Positions 1 through 6,857 of a stretch of DNA of 13,432 nucleotides are shown here, one piece after another. The stretch is taken from NCBI GenBank assembly GCA_040905045.1, contig JBBDSH010000004.1, positions 1 through 13,432 of the forward strand. Reading direction: 5' to 3'. Each line of letters begins with the position of its first letter. Within the stretch, counting starts at the first letter, position 1. The DNA comes from JBBDSH01 sp040905045 (GTDB lineage Bacteria > Pseudomonadota > Gammaproteobacteria > Eutrophobiales > Eutrophobiaceae). The position numbers and the translations under genes are program-made. The notes beneath the pieces were generated by a model. That model was not told the DNA's origin and did no database searches. It was given only the letters and a program-made list of their open reading frames with translations.

Positions 1-23
1 CAGTGCTACAGCACAGGGCCGGG

Positions 24-1067
24 TCATAGATTTGAATGGTTGTCATTGGATATCTTGCAATCGCGCAAAAAATCCTCGTGGGCGGTGCTCTCGACGCCCT
101 CACCAAGGGCGTCGATGTTGAGATGACTGCTCAATTGCGACAGACTTGCCACGACACCGGCGCCGCGCCCGTCAGGCGTTTGCCGGACGAAGGTCCGATC
201 GACCTTGATGATATTAAACGGAATATACATTATCCGTGCCAGCGTCGAATAGCCTATTCCAAAATCGTCCAGGGCGAGATTAAAGCCCGCAGAGACGAGC
301 TCGTCGAGAACAGGGTTGATCTCGTCGAGATCTTGTTCCAGCGCGTTCTCGATAATTTCGAGCTTGACGCACGATGGTGACACGCCCGTCGCCTGTGTAA
401 TGGCGAGAAATCGCTCGGCCAGGCCCGGATCGCAGAGCTGGACAGGGGCGACATTGACCGACACCCAGAACACCCCATTGTCCGGAAGTTCTTGCCAGCA
501 CTTAAGTTGCCGGCAGGCATCCTCGAAGACCTGCGTGCCAAGGCGTTCCATGAATCCCAGTTCCTCGGCCACGGGGATGAATTGATCGGGCCCGATAGGA
601 GCGTGACCTGCGGGTTGAGGCCAGCGCAACAGCGCCTCCGCACCCACGACCTCGTCGCAGCTCAGATCAAGAATGGGTTGATAGAAGAGCACAAACTCCC
701 TGTCAGTGACGGCACGCTCCAGTTCGCCCTCAAACATAATCTCCCGGCGCTTCGTGTTCTTGATGGTGTGATTCGCCCAGCGGATGGGAATCGCATTCTC
801 TTTTGGTGCGCGTTGGGCCGCCTCGTCGCTGAGCGTCGCAAGCTCGTGAGCGTTGTTGCTATTGGTGGGCGCGCGCGAAATCCCCGCGCTGACCTCAACG
901 CGGAGAACATTACCATCAATATCGAAATGTTCGTCGCGGACAGCAGCGACGAACACCTGCACCCGCGTCATCAGATGCAGCTCCGGGTCGCCAGCCACAT
1001 CGGCATCCACCGGGATGATAATCGACAGGGTGTGCTCGTGGCTCCGCGCGAGCGCCTCGCCCGCCAC
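24..1067 (-). pseudogene. EAL-domain (c-di-GMP phosphodiesterase) fragment of a broken PAS-GGDEF-EAL gene
   Basis: This is the downstream part of a cyclic-di-GMP signalling gene. EAL domains hydrolyse c-di-GMP to pGpG. Visible EAL landmarks, counted from the GTG at 1067: GAEALLRW (143-149), FIPVAEELG (163-171), SVNVAPVQL (203-211), LEIIE (236-240), LALDDFGIGYS (264-274), KVD (288-290) and GEGVES (322-327), so most metal and catalytic residues are kept. Residues about 10-95 resemble the second half of a GGDEF domain (LRVEVSAGIS), but with RSHEHT where a GGDEF motif would be expected. Two defects mark it as broken. The preceding PAS part is in another frame. The EAL domain also stops soon after EGVE, without the usual QGYLFSRP segment. 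The frame is open beyond 1067, so GTG 1067 is only the first possible start codon and probably not a real one. A sequencing error could explain the frame change but not easily the truncation as well. Confidence 0.7.
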
Positions 1068-1561
1068 GATATGCCACGATGATTCAGGGCGCCAGTAGAC
1101 GTTTCGTGGTTGCTTCCGGCCGAGTTCATGATGGCATTCAGCTGCCGGGTATAACGATGTATTTGCTCCTGGGGCAAATGTTGCTCCGTGACTTCGCGTT
1201 GTACGGATAGGAAATAGTCGACATCTTCATCTTTCACGTACATACGCGTGATGGTCCACTCCACCAGGCACGGGGTGCCATCCTTTTTGTAATTCCAGGT
1301 GTAACCTTCAGACGAATCGCCGGCGCGCAAGTTCGCCACGAGCCGATCCAGGACCGCACGATCGGTGTCTGGACCCTGCAGGATGCGGGGCGTGGCGCCG
1401 AGCAGCTCCTCGCGTGTGTAGCCGGTCATGTTCCGCATGGCAGCATTGACATGCACAATCGTCGGCCCTGGTGGATCCAGCTCGGCGGTGGTGATAACCA
1501 CCGCATAGTCCGACTGTTCTATGGCCGCATTTAGGCCGTGAGATTTCCTGCTGAGCTTCAT
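971..1561 (-). pseudogene. PAS sensor domain, N-terminal fragment of the same broken signalling gene
   Basis: A PAS/PAC sensor module of the kind that precedes GGDEF-EAL output domains. Visible PAS features are ITTAELDPPGPTIVHVNAAM, then MTGYTREELLGATPRILQGP, then GYTWNYKKDGTPCLVEWTI, and a PAC end (DYFLSVQREVTEQH) running into a short helix (EQIHRYTRQLNAIMNS). After roughly 1120-1080 this frame becomes arginine/serine-rich nonsense, while the frame of the EAL fragment carries the sensible protein. One indel in the shared open stretch would rejoin them, although the first half of a GGDEF domain would still be missing. I take ATG 1561 as the start because GGAAGG lies about 9 nt upstream; ATG 1570 and a TTG at 1603 are also in frame. 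The signal sensed is unknown; PAS domains of this style often bind flavin, haem or small ligands. Downstream of the sterol desaturase-family gene, same strand. Confidence 0.65.
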
Positions 1562-1603
1562 TTGATTCATCCTTCCGGCATAATCAACCTCGGATACGTG
1601 CAA

Positions 1604-1881
1604 ACATACCTTTAGACATCAAACTATCACCTGCCACGCGTACCGGCCTTAGTGACAGCAATATTTACCTGTTCAGTTCGACCTGCGCCAGTTGCTTTCA
1701 GGATGATGCGGGTTCATGGGAATCGATATTAAATGCCCGCCATTCGTCATCGTCGTGACACATCCTGGAATACCGTCTAACTAAGCGTTAGGGAACTTTG
1801 TCCAATAATGTATTATAGAAGTCATGAAGAGAACATGCCGAAGAAAACTTCCTTATTTTCAAAATGATGGAAACAGCCGGT
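1604..1881. other. Intergenic region between the desaturase-family gene and the PAS fragment
   Basis: About 280 bp with no credible open reading frame. It holds a small inverted repeat, CTAAC TAAGC GTTAG (1777-1791), and on the minus strand a perfect TATAAT hexamer (complement of 1812-1817) that could serve the PAS gene. I see no good -35 at the right distance and no T-tailed terminator after the desaturase-family stop codon. Base composition is more AT-rich around 1800-1860 than in the flanking genes. Confidence 0.4.
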
Positions 1882-2706
1882 TTATTTTTCCCGTCCATCG
1901 GATCGTTTGATCGTCAACAACGGCTGAACCAGCAACTCCAGTAAGCCGGCGGTATCTTTCTGCCGGAATTCCGTCAGGCCGATCTCCATGTTTAAATGCC
2001 CGGCTTCGGGCTGCGGCCGGTAGGTACGGAACAGACGGTCCCACCAGGGCAGGTTGAAGCCGTAGTTGCTGTCCGTCTCGCGGCGGATGACGGAATGGTG
2101 CACACGATGCATGTCGGGCGTAACAATGATCAATCGCAACCAGCGATCCAGGGCGGGGGGAATGTAGATGTTGCCGTGATTGAACATGGAGGTGGCATTG
2201 AGAATAATCTCGAACACGATCATGGCCGCCAACGGCACGCCCAGCAGGATCACAGCGCCGATCTTGATGGCCATGGAGAGGATGATCTCCACGGGATGAA
2301 AACGCAGTCCCGTGGTGGCGTCCAGATCTTTGTCGGAATGGTGTACGCGATGCAGACGCCAGAGGAAACCGATCTTGTGAAACAGCACATGCTGGCCGTA
2401 GATGATCAGATCCAGCAGGACGATGGAAAGAACGAACGCCGGCCAGTAGCCGATGTCGATTTGCTGAAACAGTCCCCGGTTCCAGATCTCGACGGCGACG
2501 GCGGCGCTGATGCCGGCCAGCGCCATGACCAGCCGCAGCAGGCCCGTGTTAACGAGTACGAGTAGAAGGTTATTCAGCCGGCGCCGCCATCGATCCAGGG
2601 TCGCCGGTCGGCGCGGGCGCAGGGATTCCCAGGACAATAGCACCACCAGCACGGCGGCGAAGGCCGCGACGCGCAGGATAACCTCTTGGTTCAAATCAGG
2701 ATTCAT
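1882..2706 (-). CDS. Sterol desaturase / fatty acid hydroxylase family membrane protein
   Basis: A membrane-bound di-iron oxygenase of the fatty acid hydroxylase superfamily (ERG3/SUR2-like), 274 aa. Histidine boxes are seen in the expected order: HVLFH (106-110), HRVHH (119-123), FNHGN (175-179) and MHRVHHS (199-205), with an extra FHP at 136-138. Together they would bind two irons facing the cytoplasm. Hydrophobic segments lie at about 8-26, 45-72, 88-104 and 142-172, consistent with an inner-membrane protein with the histidine boxes on one side. Family members hydroxylate or desaturate lipids or sterols using O2; the substrate here cannot be told. The ATG at 2706 gives a normal N-terminus. 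The gene is divergent from hemB with only 75 bp between the starts. No accessory redox partner is encoded next to it. Confidence 0.88.
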   Translation of the reverse strand: MNPDLNQEVILRVAAFAAVLVVLLSWESLRPRRPATLDRWRRRLNNLLLVLVNTGLLRLVMALAGISAAVAVEIWNRGLFQQIDIGYWPAFVLSIVLLDLIIYGQHVLFHKIGFLWRLHRVHHSDKDLDATTGLRFHPVEIILSMAIKIGAVILLGVPLAAMIVFEIILNATSMFNHGNIYIPPALDRWLRLIIVTPDMHRVHHSVIRRETDSNYGFNLPWWDRLFRTYRPQPEAGHLNMEIGLTEFRQKDTAGLLELLVQPLLTIKRSDGREK

Positions 2707-2781
2707 GGGAACATTATTATCAACGGATTATTCTCCCGTCATCGGCAATATAAAGATTCATTGAATTAACCGCATTCTACT
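2707..2781 (+). promoter_or_regulatory. Divergent promoter region; candidate -10 for hemB
   Basis: These 75 bp must hold the promoters of both the desaturase-family gene (left) and hemB (right). For hemB, TATAAA at 2749-2754 is a reasonable -10, 27 nt before the ATG. The -35 is poor at any normal spacing (ATTATT at 16 bp or TTATTC at 15 bp). No clear Shine-Dalgarno precedes the hemB ATG. No confident leftward promoter was found. Confidence 0.25.
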
Positions 2782-3792
2782 ATGACCAGCAACAGCAAGG
2801 GGCGATTCCCCGCCACGCGCATGCGCCGCATGCGAAAACAGGCTTTCAGCCGCCGGTTGATGCGCGAGACCGTGCTTACGCCCGATGATCTCATCTATCC
2901 GCTTTTCGTGACCGAAGGCAAAAAACAACGCGAAGCCGTCCCCTCCATGCCCGGTATCGAGCGGGTCAGCATCGATGAATTGCTGAAAGAGGCGCGCGAA
3001 GCGGCGGATCTGGGGATCCCCGCCATCGCCCTGTTTCCCGTGGTGCCGCAGGAGAAAAAGTCACCCGAGGCGGAAGAGGCCTGGCAGCCGGACGGCCTGG
3101 TGCAGAAGGCGGTAAGCGCCCTGAAGGAGGCGTTGCCGGAGCTGGGTATCATTACCGATGTCGCCCTGGATCCTTACACCAGTCACGGCCAGGACGGTCT
3201 CATCGACAGTTCCGGCTATGTATTGAACGACGAAACCGTCGAGGCGCTGGTGAAACAGGCCCTGTCCCACGCCGCCGCCGGCGCCGATGTGGTGGCACCG
3301 TCTGACATGATGGACGGCCGTATCGGTGCCATCCGCACGGCACTTGAAGAGGAAGGTTACAGGAACACCCTCATCCTTGCCTACGCCGCCAAATACGCCT
3401 CGGCGTTCTACGGTCCGTTCCGCGACGCGGTGGGCTCGGCCGGCAACCTGGGCGGCGGCGGCAAGCATACCTACCAGATGGATCCGGCCAATTCCGACGA
3501 GGCCCTGCGCGAAGTGGCACTGGATCTGGAAGAAGGCGCGGACATGGTCATGGTGAAACCGGCCCTGCCCTACCTGGATATTATCCGGCGCGTGAAGGAC
3601 ACCTTCGGCGCACCGACGTTCGCCTATCATGTCAGCGGCGAATACGCCATGCTCAAGGCGGCGGCGCAGAACGGCTGGCTGGATGAACGGGCGGTGGTGA
3701 CCGAGGCCCTGCTGGGCATCAAGCGCGCCGGCGCCGATGCTGTATTGACCTACTACGCCAAACAGATGGCATTGTGGTTGCAGCAAAGATAG
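2782..3792 (+). CDS. hemB: Delta-aminolevulinic acid dehydratase (porphobilinogen synthase)
   Basis: Condenses two 5-aminolevulinate molecules to porphobilinogen, an early cytoplasmic step of tetrapyrrole (haem, sirohaem, cobalamin) synthesis. 336 aa, normal length. The two Schiff-base lysines are visible: K204 in AAKYASAFYGPFRDAVGSA and K259 in MVMVKPALPYLDII. The metal region reads DVALDPYTSHGQDG (126-139), with D130 and D138 in place of the cysteines of zinc enzymes. This is the Mg-dependent type known from Pseudomonas aeruginosa, so allosteric magnesium control is inferred. The SHAAAGADVVAPSDMMDGR block (162-180) is also typical. The start is supported by the family-like N-terminus (RMRKQAFSRRLMRETVLT), although the ribosome binding site is weak. 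A nitrilase gene follows 56 bp later on the same strand and may be co-transcribed. Confidence 0.96.
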   Translation: MTSNSKGRFPATRMRRMRKQAFSRRLMRETVLTPDDLIYPLFVTEGKKQREAVPSMPGIERVSIDELLKEAREAADLGIPAIALFPVVPQEKKSPEAEEAWQPDGLVQKAVSALKEALPELGIITDVALDPYTSHGQDGLIDSSGYVLNDETVEALVKQALSHAAAGADVVAPSDMMDGRIGAIRTALEEEGYRNTLILAYAAKYASAFYGPFRDAVGSAGNLGGGGKHTYQMDPANSDEALREVALDLEEGADMVMVKPALPYLDIIRRVKDTFGAPTFAYHVSGEYAMLKAAAQNGWLDERAVVTEALLGIKRAGADAVLTYYAKQMALWLQQR

Positions 3793-3848
3793 AACCGCGC
3801 GGGATTTCATCAGGCTTCCGATTAATCAATCCATACCCGGAGACAAAC

Positions 3849-4856
3849 ATGGGCGATACCTATCAATCATTCAAGGCCGCTGCCATCATGGCAGCGCCGG
3901 TCTTCCTGGATCGCGACGCCACCATCGACAAGGCCTGTGGTTTGATCAAGGAAGCGGGAGACAACGGCGCGGAGTTGATCGCCTTTCCCGAAGTCTATGT
4001 GCCCGGCTATCCCTACTGGATCTGGCTGGGCACGCCCACCTGGGGGGCGCCTTTTTTCGCGGAGTTGTTCAAGAACGCCGTCGAGATCGGCAGCCCGGCC
4101 ACGGACAGACTCTGCGCCGCCGCCCGTGCCGCCGACACCCATGTGGTCATGGGCATCAATGAGCGCGAGGACGGCACGCTTTATAACACACTGTTATATA
4201 TCTCCCGCAAGGGCGAGATATTAGGCCGCCACCGCAAACTGCAGCCGACCCATGTGGAACGCACCGTCTGGGGTCGCGGCGACGGCAGCGATTTGCGTGT
4301 GTTCAAAACGGATGTGGGGGCCATCGGCGGATTGATCTGCTGGGAACACACCATGGATCTGATCCGTTACGCCATGATCGCCATGGGCGAGGAGATCCAC
4401 ATCGCCGCCTGGCCCGGGACCTCAACGCTGACGCATAATCCGCATTCAGCCATTTTTGATAATGTCACCGATGCGGCCGTGCGCCATCACGCCCTGGCCG
4501 GACAGGTGTTTGTTATTTCCGTCCAGAATCCCATCGATCAGGGCACCATCGACAAACTCGGACTGACGGATCAGCCGGACATGATCCAGCCGGGCGGCGG
4601 CTGGTCCGCCATTGTCGGTCCCGACGGCCAGATCATCGCCGGCCCGCTCACGGGTGAGGAAGGCATCCTCTACGCGGATATCAACCTGGAAGAACGCATC
4701 CTCGCCAAGTACGCCTGCGATTCCGTGGGCCATTACGCGCGCCCCGACGTGGCCCGGTTACTGCTGAATCTGGATCCCCAGCATGTAGCCGAAGTAAGCG
4801 AGACCTCATGGGATGAGAAAAGTTCCACACAAACGGAGGGATCGGACGGAGACTGA
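3849..4856 (+). CDS. Nitrilase (carbon-nitrogen hydrolase superfamily)
   Basis: A 335-aa member of the nitrilase branch, which converts R-CN to a carboxylic acid and ammonia through a thioimidate on cysteine. The catalytic set is complete: E48 in FPEVYVPGYP, K130 in RHRKLQPTHVERTVWG, and C164 in GGLICWEHTMD; the extra conserved glutamate is E137. CWEH followed by RYAM and AAWPG, and the end motif GHYARPDVARLLLN, favour a true aliphatic/aryl nitrilase over an amidase or N-carbamoylase. Cyanide dihydratase is an alternative. The exact nitrile cannot be read from sequence. ATG 3849 is chosen because GGAGA sits 5 nt upstream (3839-3843) and the protein begins like relatives; a longer frame from 3774 would run into the end of hemB. 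It may share a transcript with hemB. The C-terminal 20 residues are polar and probably disordered. Confidence 0.9.
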   Translation: MGDTYQSFKAAAIMAAPVFLDRDATIDKACGLIKEAGDNGAELIAFPEVYVPGYPYWIWLGTPTWGAPFFAELFKNAVEIGSPATDRLCAAARAADTHVVMGINEREDGTLYNTLLYISRKGEILGRHRKLQPTHVERTVWGRGDGSDLRVFKTDVGAIGGLICWEHTMDLIRYAMIAMGEEIHIAAWPGTSTLTHNPHSAIFDNVTDAAVRHHALAGQVFVISVQNPIDQGTIDKLGLTDQPDMIQPGGGWSAIVGPDGQIIAGPLTGEEGILYADINLEERILAKYACDSVGHYARPDVARLLLNLDPQHVAEVSETSWDEKSSTQTEGSDGD

Positions 4857-4876
4857 CGGTCAGCAATCCGTCATCC
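4839..4876 (+). other. Hairpin across the nitrilase stop codon
   Basis: An imperfect stem: GGAT (4839-4842) and GACGGA (4845-4850) pair with TCCGTC (4867-4872) and ATCC (4873-4876). A CTGA/TCAG inner stem sits at the top. The TGA stop (4854-4856) lies within it. No T-run follows, so it is not a classical intrinsic terminator. It could slow ribosomes or RNases at the message end, or be chance. Confidence 0.35.
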
Positions 4877-4960
4877 ACAATTTCCGTGCGTATTGCACCA
4901 TATAGCCTTGAACAGGCGCTTTTTTCCATTTATAACACGCCGCCATTAGAGAGACGTCAT

Positions 4961-4990
4961 TTGACAGATAACCGGGTAAACCTGTTAAAG
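4961..4990 (+). promoter_or_regulatory. Candidate sigma-70 promoter of the Gln-rich protein gene
   Basis: A perfect TTGACA (4961-4966) followed after 18 bp by TTAAAG (4985-4990) in an AT-rich 160-bp gap. It lies 30-46 bp before the two possible start codons (5021, 5036). This suggests the gene is transcribed separately from the nitrilase. Confidence 0.5.
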
Positions 4991-5035
4991 TTAATTGTTA
5001 CGTATATTGAGGCAAATACCATGAGTGAGGTACAG

Positions 5036-5653
5036 ATGATAAAGACATTACATCGTAACGGAATGCCGGCCGCCGTCGTGGCCGCCGTCATGGCCATGAC
5101 CGCGCCGTTCGCCATCGCCCAGCAGCCGGCACCGCCGGGAGCCGCGGGCCAGCAACAAGCAAGCCCCCAACAGCAGGAATTCATGCAACTCCGCGCCGAA
5201 CTGCAGCAGTTGCAGCAGCAATTGGGAGAGATACAGGAGCAAGTGCTGGAGGACAATCCCGAACTGCAGGAACAGCAGGAAGACCTCCGCAACATGATCA
5301 TGGAGACCATGAAAGAACAGGGCGCAACCCCGGATGAAGACATCAACAAGCTGAAAACGCTTCAGGCCGAACTGCAGAAGGAAGATATGCCCGAGGACAA
5401 GCGGCAGCGGCTGATTCAGGAGTTCCGCGAGACCAACATGGGGTTGCAACAGGCCCAGCAGCAGGCCATGCAGGAAGAAGAGCTGCAGCAGGTGCAACAG
5501 TCACTCAACGACGCCATGCTGACGGCCATGGTCGACGCCAATCCCGAGACGGAAAAGCTGATTAGCCAGGTCCAGCAGACCCGGCAGAAACTGATGCAGA
5601 TGCAGCAGGAGATACAGCGGAAGATGCAGGGTGGCGGTGGTGGCCCGCGGTAA
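5036..5653 (+). CDS. Secreted glutamine-rich coiled-coil protein of unknown function
   Basis: I do not recognise a named family. From ATG 5036 the product is 205 aa and begins with a clear signal peptide: MIKTLHRNG, a hydrophobic stretch to about residue 27, then cleavage likely at AIA|QQ. It is therefore predicted to be periplasmic, as no membrane anchor or lipobox follows. The mature part is almost entirely helical heptad-like sequence, with about one residue in five glutamine (runs such as ELQQLQQQL and LQQAQQQAMQEEELQQVQQ), many Glu and Met, and a PAPPGAAGQQQ linker at the start. Two related blocks each carry D(A)NPE followed by a charged helix (DNPELQEQQEDLRNMI, DANPETEKLISQVQQ), hinting at an internal duplication. 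It ends in a GGGGGPR tail. ATG 5036 has GAGG 6 nt upstream; ATG 5021 also has GAGG at 8 nt and would add MSEVQ. Own promoter and terminator suggest a single-gene unit. Confidence 0.75.
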   Translation: MIKTLHRNGMPAAVVAAVMAMTAPFAIAQQPAPPGAAGQQQASPQQQEFMQLRAELQQLQQQLGEIQEQVLEDNPELQEQQEDLRNMIMETMKEQGATPDEDINKLKTLQAELQKEDMPEDKRQRLIQEFRETNMGLQQAQQQAMQEEELQQVQQSLNDAMLTAMVDANPETEKLISQVQQTRQKLMQMQQEIQRKMQGGGGGPR

Positions 5654-5687
5654 TACCCAACCCTGATAAATCAATAGCGCAGTATGC

Positions 5688-5721
5688 AACGCCCCCCGCC
5701 ATTCAGCGGGGGCGTTTTTTT
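5688..5721 (+). terminator. Intrinsic terminator of the Gln-rich protein gene
   Basis: AACGCCCCC (5688-5696) pairs perfectly with GGGGGCGTT (5708-5716), extended by a GC pair next to a bulged C, with a short CATTCA loop. A run of seven T follows (5715-5721). A strong rho-independent terminator for plus-strand transcription, 35 bp after the stop codon. Confidence 0.93.
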
Positions 5722-5764
5722 CGGCTCTTCGGCGAAATTTATGGGTGGGGGAAGGCGATGTTTA

Positions 5765-5841
5765 ATCTCGCCAGGCTCGCCAAGTTCGCAAAGGAATCAT
5801 GGAATTATCCCTGTTTGCGAACTTTGCGTGCTTTGCGAGAT
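5765..5841. repeat. Long imperfect inverted repeat in the convergent intergenic region
   Basis: The left arm (5765-5792, ATCTCGCC..GTTCGCAAA) and right arm (5814-5841, TTTGCGAAC..GCGAGAT) are 28 bp each and agree at about 23-24 positions when one is reverse-complemented. The spacer is 21 bp. The arms are built from repeated TTTGCG/CTTTGCG units. From memory, palindromes of the CTTTGCGAACTTTGCG style occur as scattered intergenic repeats in many bacteria, so I read this as a dispersed repeat rather than a gene-specific signal. It lies between the end of the Gln-rich gene and the end of the minus-strand hydrolase gene. Confidence 0.75.
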
Positions 5842-5884
5842 CCCTTTGAAATACTATCCCTCTGCTCCCGATAAGAACCGGCTC

Positions 5885-6598
5885 TCACAAGATCTCGTTC
5901 AGAAAATTCATCAGGGCCTGCCAGGAACGCCGATCCGCATCGGCGTTGTAGACGGCGCCGAAATCCGGGTCGTTGGCCTCGGGATTGGTAAAGGCGTGCA
6001 GGGTATTGCCGTAAACATGGATCTGCCAGTCGGCTCCGGTTTCCGTCAGTTCATTCTCCAGGGCAATGACATCATCCACGGGCACCATGGGATCATCATG
6101 TCCGTGCAGCACCAGGACCTTCGCCTTGATGGGAGTGCCGGCGGTGTTGTCCGGTTTGCCGAGCAGGCCGTGGAAACTGACCACGCCGCCGATATCCGTC
6201 CCGGCCCGTGCCAGATCGAGAACACACAGGCCGCCGAAACAGAAACCGATGGCAACCACCTTGTTCGCGTCCACCGCCGAATGCGCGCACAGGGTTTCCA
6301 GGGCTTTGCCCATGCGCGATTGCAGCAGCGCGCGATCGTCGAGAAACGGCTGAATCAGTTGCCGGTTTTCTTCAACACTGCTGCCGAGCACGCCCTTGCC
6401 GAAAAGATCCATGGCGAATCCCGCATAGCCCAGCTTCGCCAGTTCCCGCGCCTTGTCGCATTCGAATTCGCTGCGCCCGCGCCAGGCATGGGCGATGAGA
6501 ACCGCCGGCCTTGGTTTATCATCGGCATCGTCCCGTGCCAGAAACCCTTCCAGCTGCGTACCGTTGTGTTCGTAGTCAATGTATTCTTCGGTAATCAT
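5885..6598 (-). CDS. Dienelactone hydrolase family protein (alpha/beta hydrolase)
   Basis: A 237-aa cytoplasmic alpha/beta hydrolase of the dienelactone hydrolase family. The triad is visible: nucleophile C120 in VVAIGFCFGG (the family's cysteine rather than serine), D169 in LHGHDDPMVP, and H201 in YGNTLHAFTNP. E44 or E46 in the AWRGRSEFE stretch may be the family glutamate that orients the cysteine. In chlorocatechol breakdown such enzymes open dienelactone to maleylacetate. No other aromatic-degradation gene is nearby, so a general esterase or lactonase role is as likely. ATG 6598 is preceded by a strong GGGGGAG about 8 nt upstream. The gene stands alone: convergent with the Gln-rich gene and separated from ntrC by 260 bp holding a REP-like palindrome. 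Confidence 0.9.
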   Translation of the reverse strand: MITEEYIDYEHNGTQLEGFLARDDADDKPRPAVLIAHAWRGRSEFECDKARELAKLGYAGFAMDLFGKGVLGSSVEENRQLIQPFLDDRALLQSRMGKALETLCAHSAVDANKVVAIGFCFGGLCVLDLARAGTDIGGVVSFHGLLGKPDNTAGTPIKAKVLVLHGHDDPMVPVDDVIALENELTETGADWQIHVYGNTLHAFTNPEANDPDFGAVYNADADRRSWQALMNFLNEIL

Positions 6599-6857
6599 TA
6601 TTTATCTCCCCCAACGTCAGGAAAATTCAGGCATCGATTAACGATATCGATCCCTTAATTCAACTCCGGTAACCCGATAACAGACTCTATCTTCCCGGAT
6701 TGCGCTACGCTCCATCCGGGCTACACTCCTGGTATGCACCAGCATGACGGCCTTAAGTAAGTGTCATTCTATTCAGATCCAAGTAAACCCCTTACGGATA
6801 TTGATCTTACGCAAAAGTCGATTTCCCTGACAATGATCGATATTCAGCGTATGACTG
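6599..6857. other. Intergenic region between ntrC and the hydrolase gene
   Basis: No open frame worth calling. It contains the REP-like palindrome described separately and a small ATCGAT-TAACGAT-ATCGAT symmetric patch (6633-6651). I see no T-tailed hairpin after the ntrC stop codon and no clear promoter for the hydrolase gene. Confidence 0.4.
6694..6724 (-). repeat. REP-like palindrome with GTAG foot
   Basis: Read on the minus strand this is GTAG (complement of 6721-6724) followed by CCCGGAT, GGAGCGTAGCGCA and ATCCGGG. The arms 6694-6700 and 6714-6720 are perfect 7-bp complements. A GTAG tetranucleotide at the foot of an imperfect hairpin is the hallmark of REP elements mobilised by REP-associated tyrosine transposases (RAYT). 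The GTAGCCCGGATGGAGCG wording is widespread in gammaproteobacterial genomes. No transposase lies in this window, so it is a single solo copy. Confidence 0.8.

Noticed and set aside
1777..1817. ECF-type (sigma-E-like) promoter, GGAACTTT near GTCTAA-like words
   Set aside because: The two elements are in the wrong order and there is no plus-strand gene to serve until hemB at 2782.
3774..3848. N-terminal extension of the nitrilase
   Set aside because: It would overlap the end of hemB and lacks a ribosome binding site; ATG 3849 has GGAGA at good spacing.
5157..5620. CAG-rich repeats within the Gln-rich gene as a tandem repeat array or CRISPR
   Set aside because: Repeats are irregular glutamine codons of a helical protein; there are no constant-length direct repeats with unique spacers.
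5684..6658. 324-codon plus-strand frame over the dienelactone hydrolase gene
   Set aside because: It begins inside the terminator and the inverted repeat, and the opposite strand carries a hydrolase with a complete catalytic triad.
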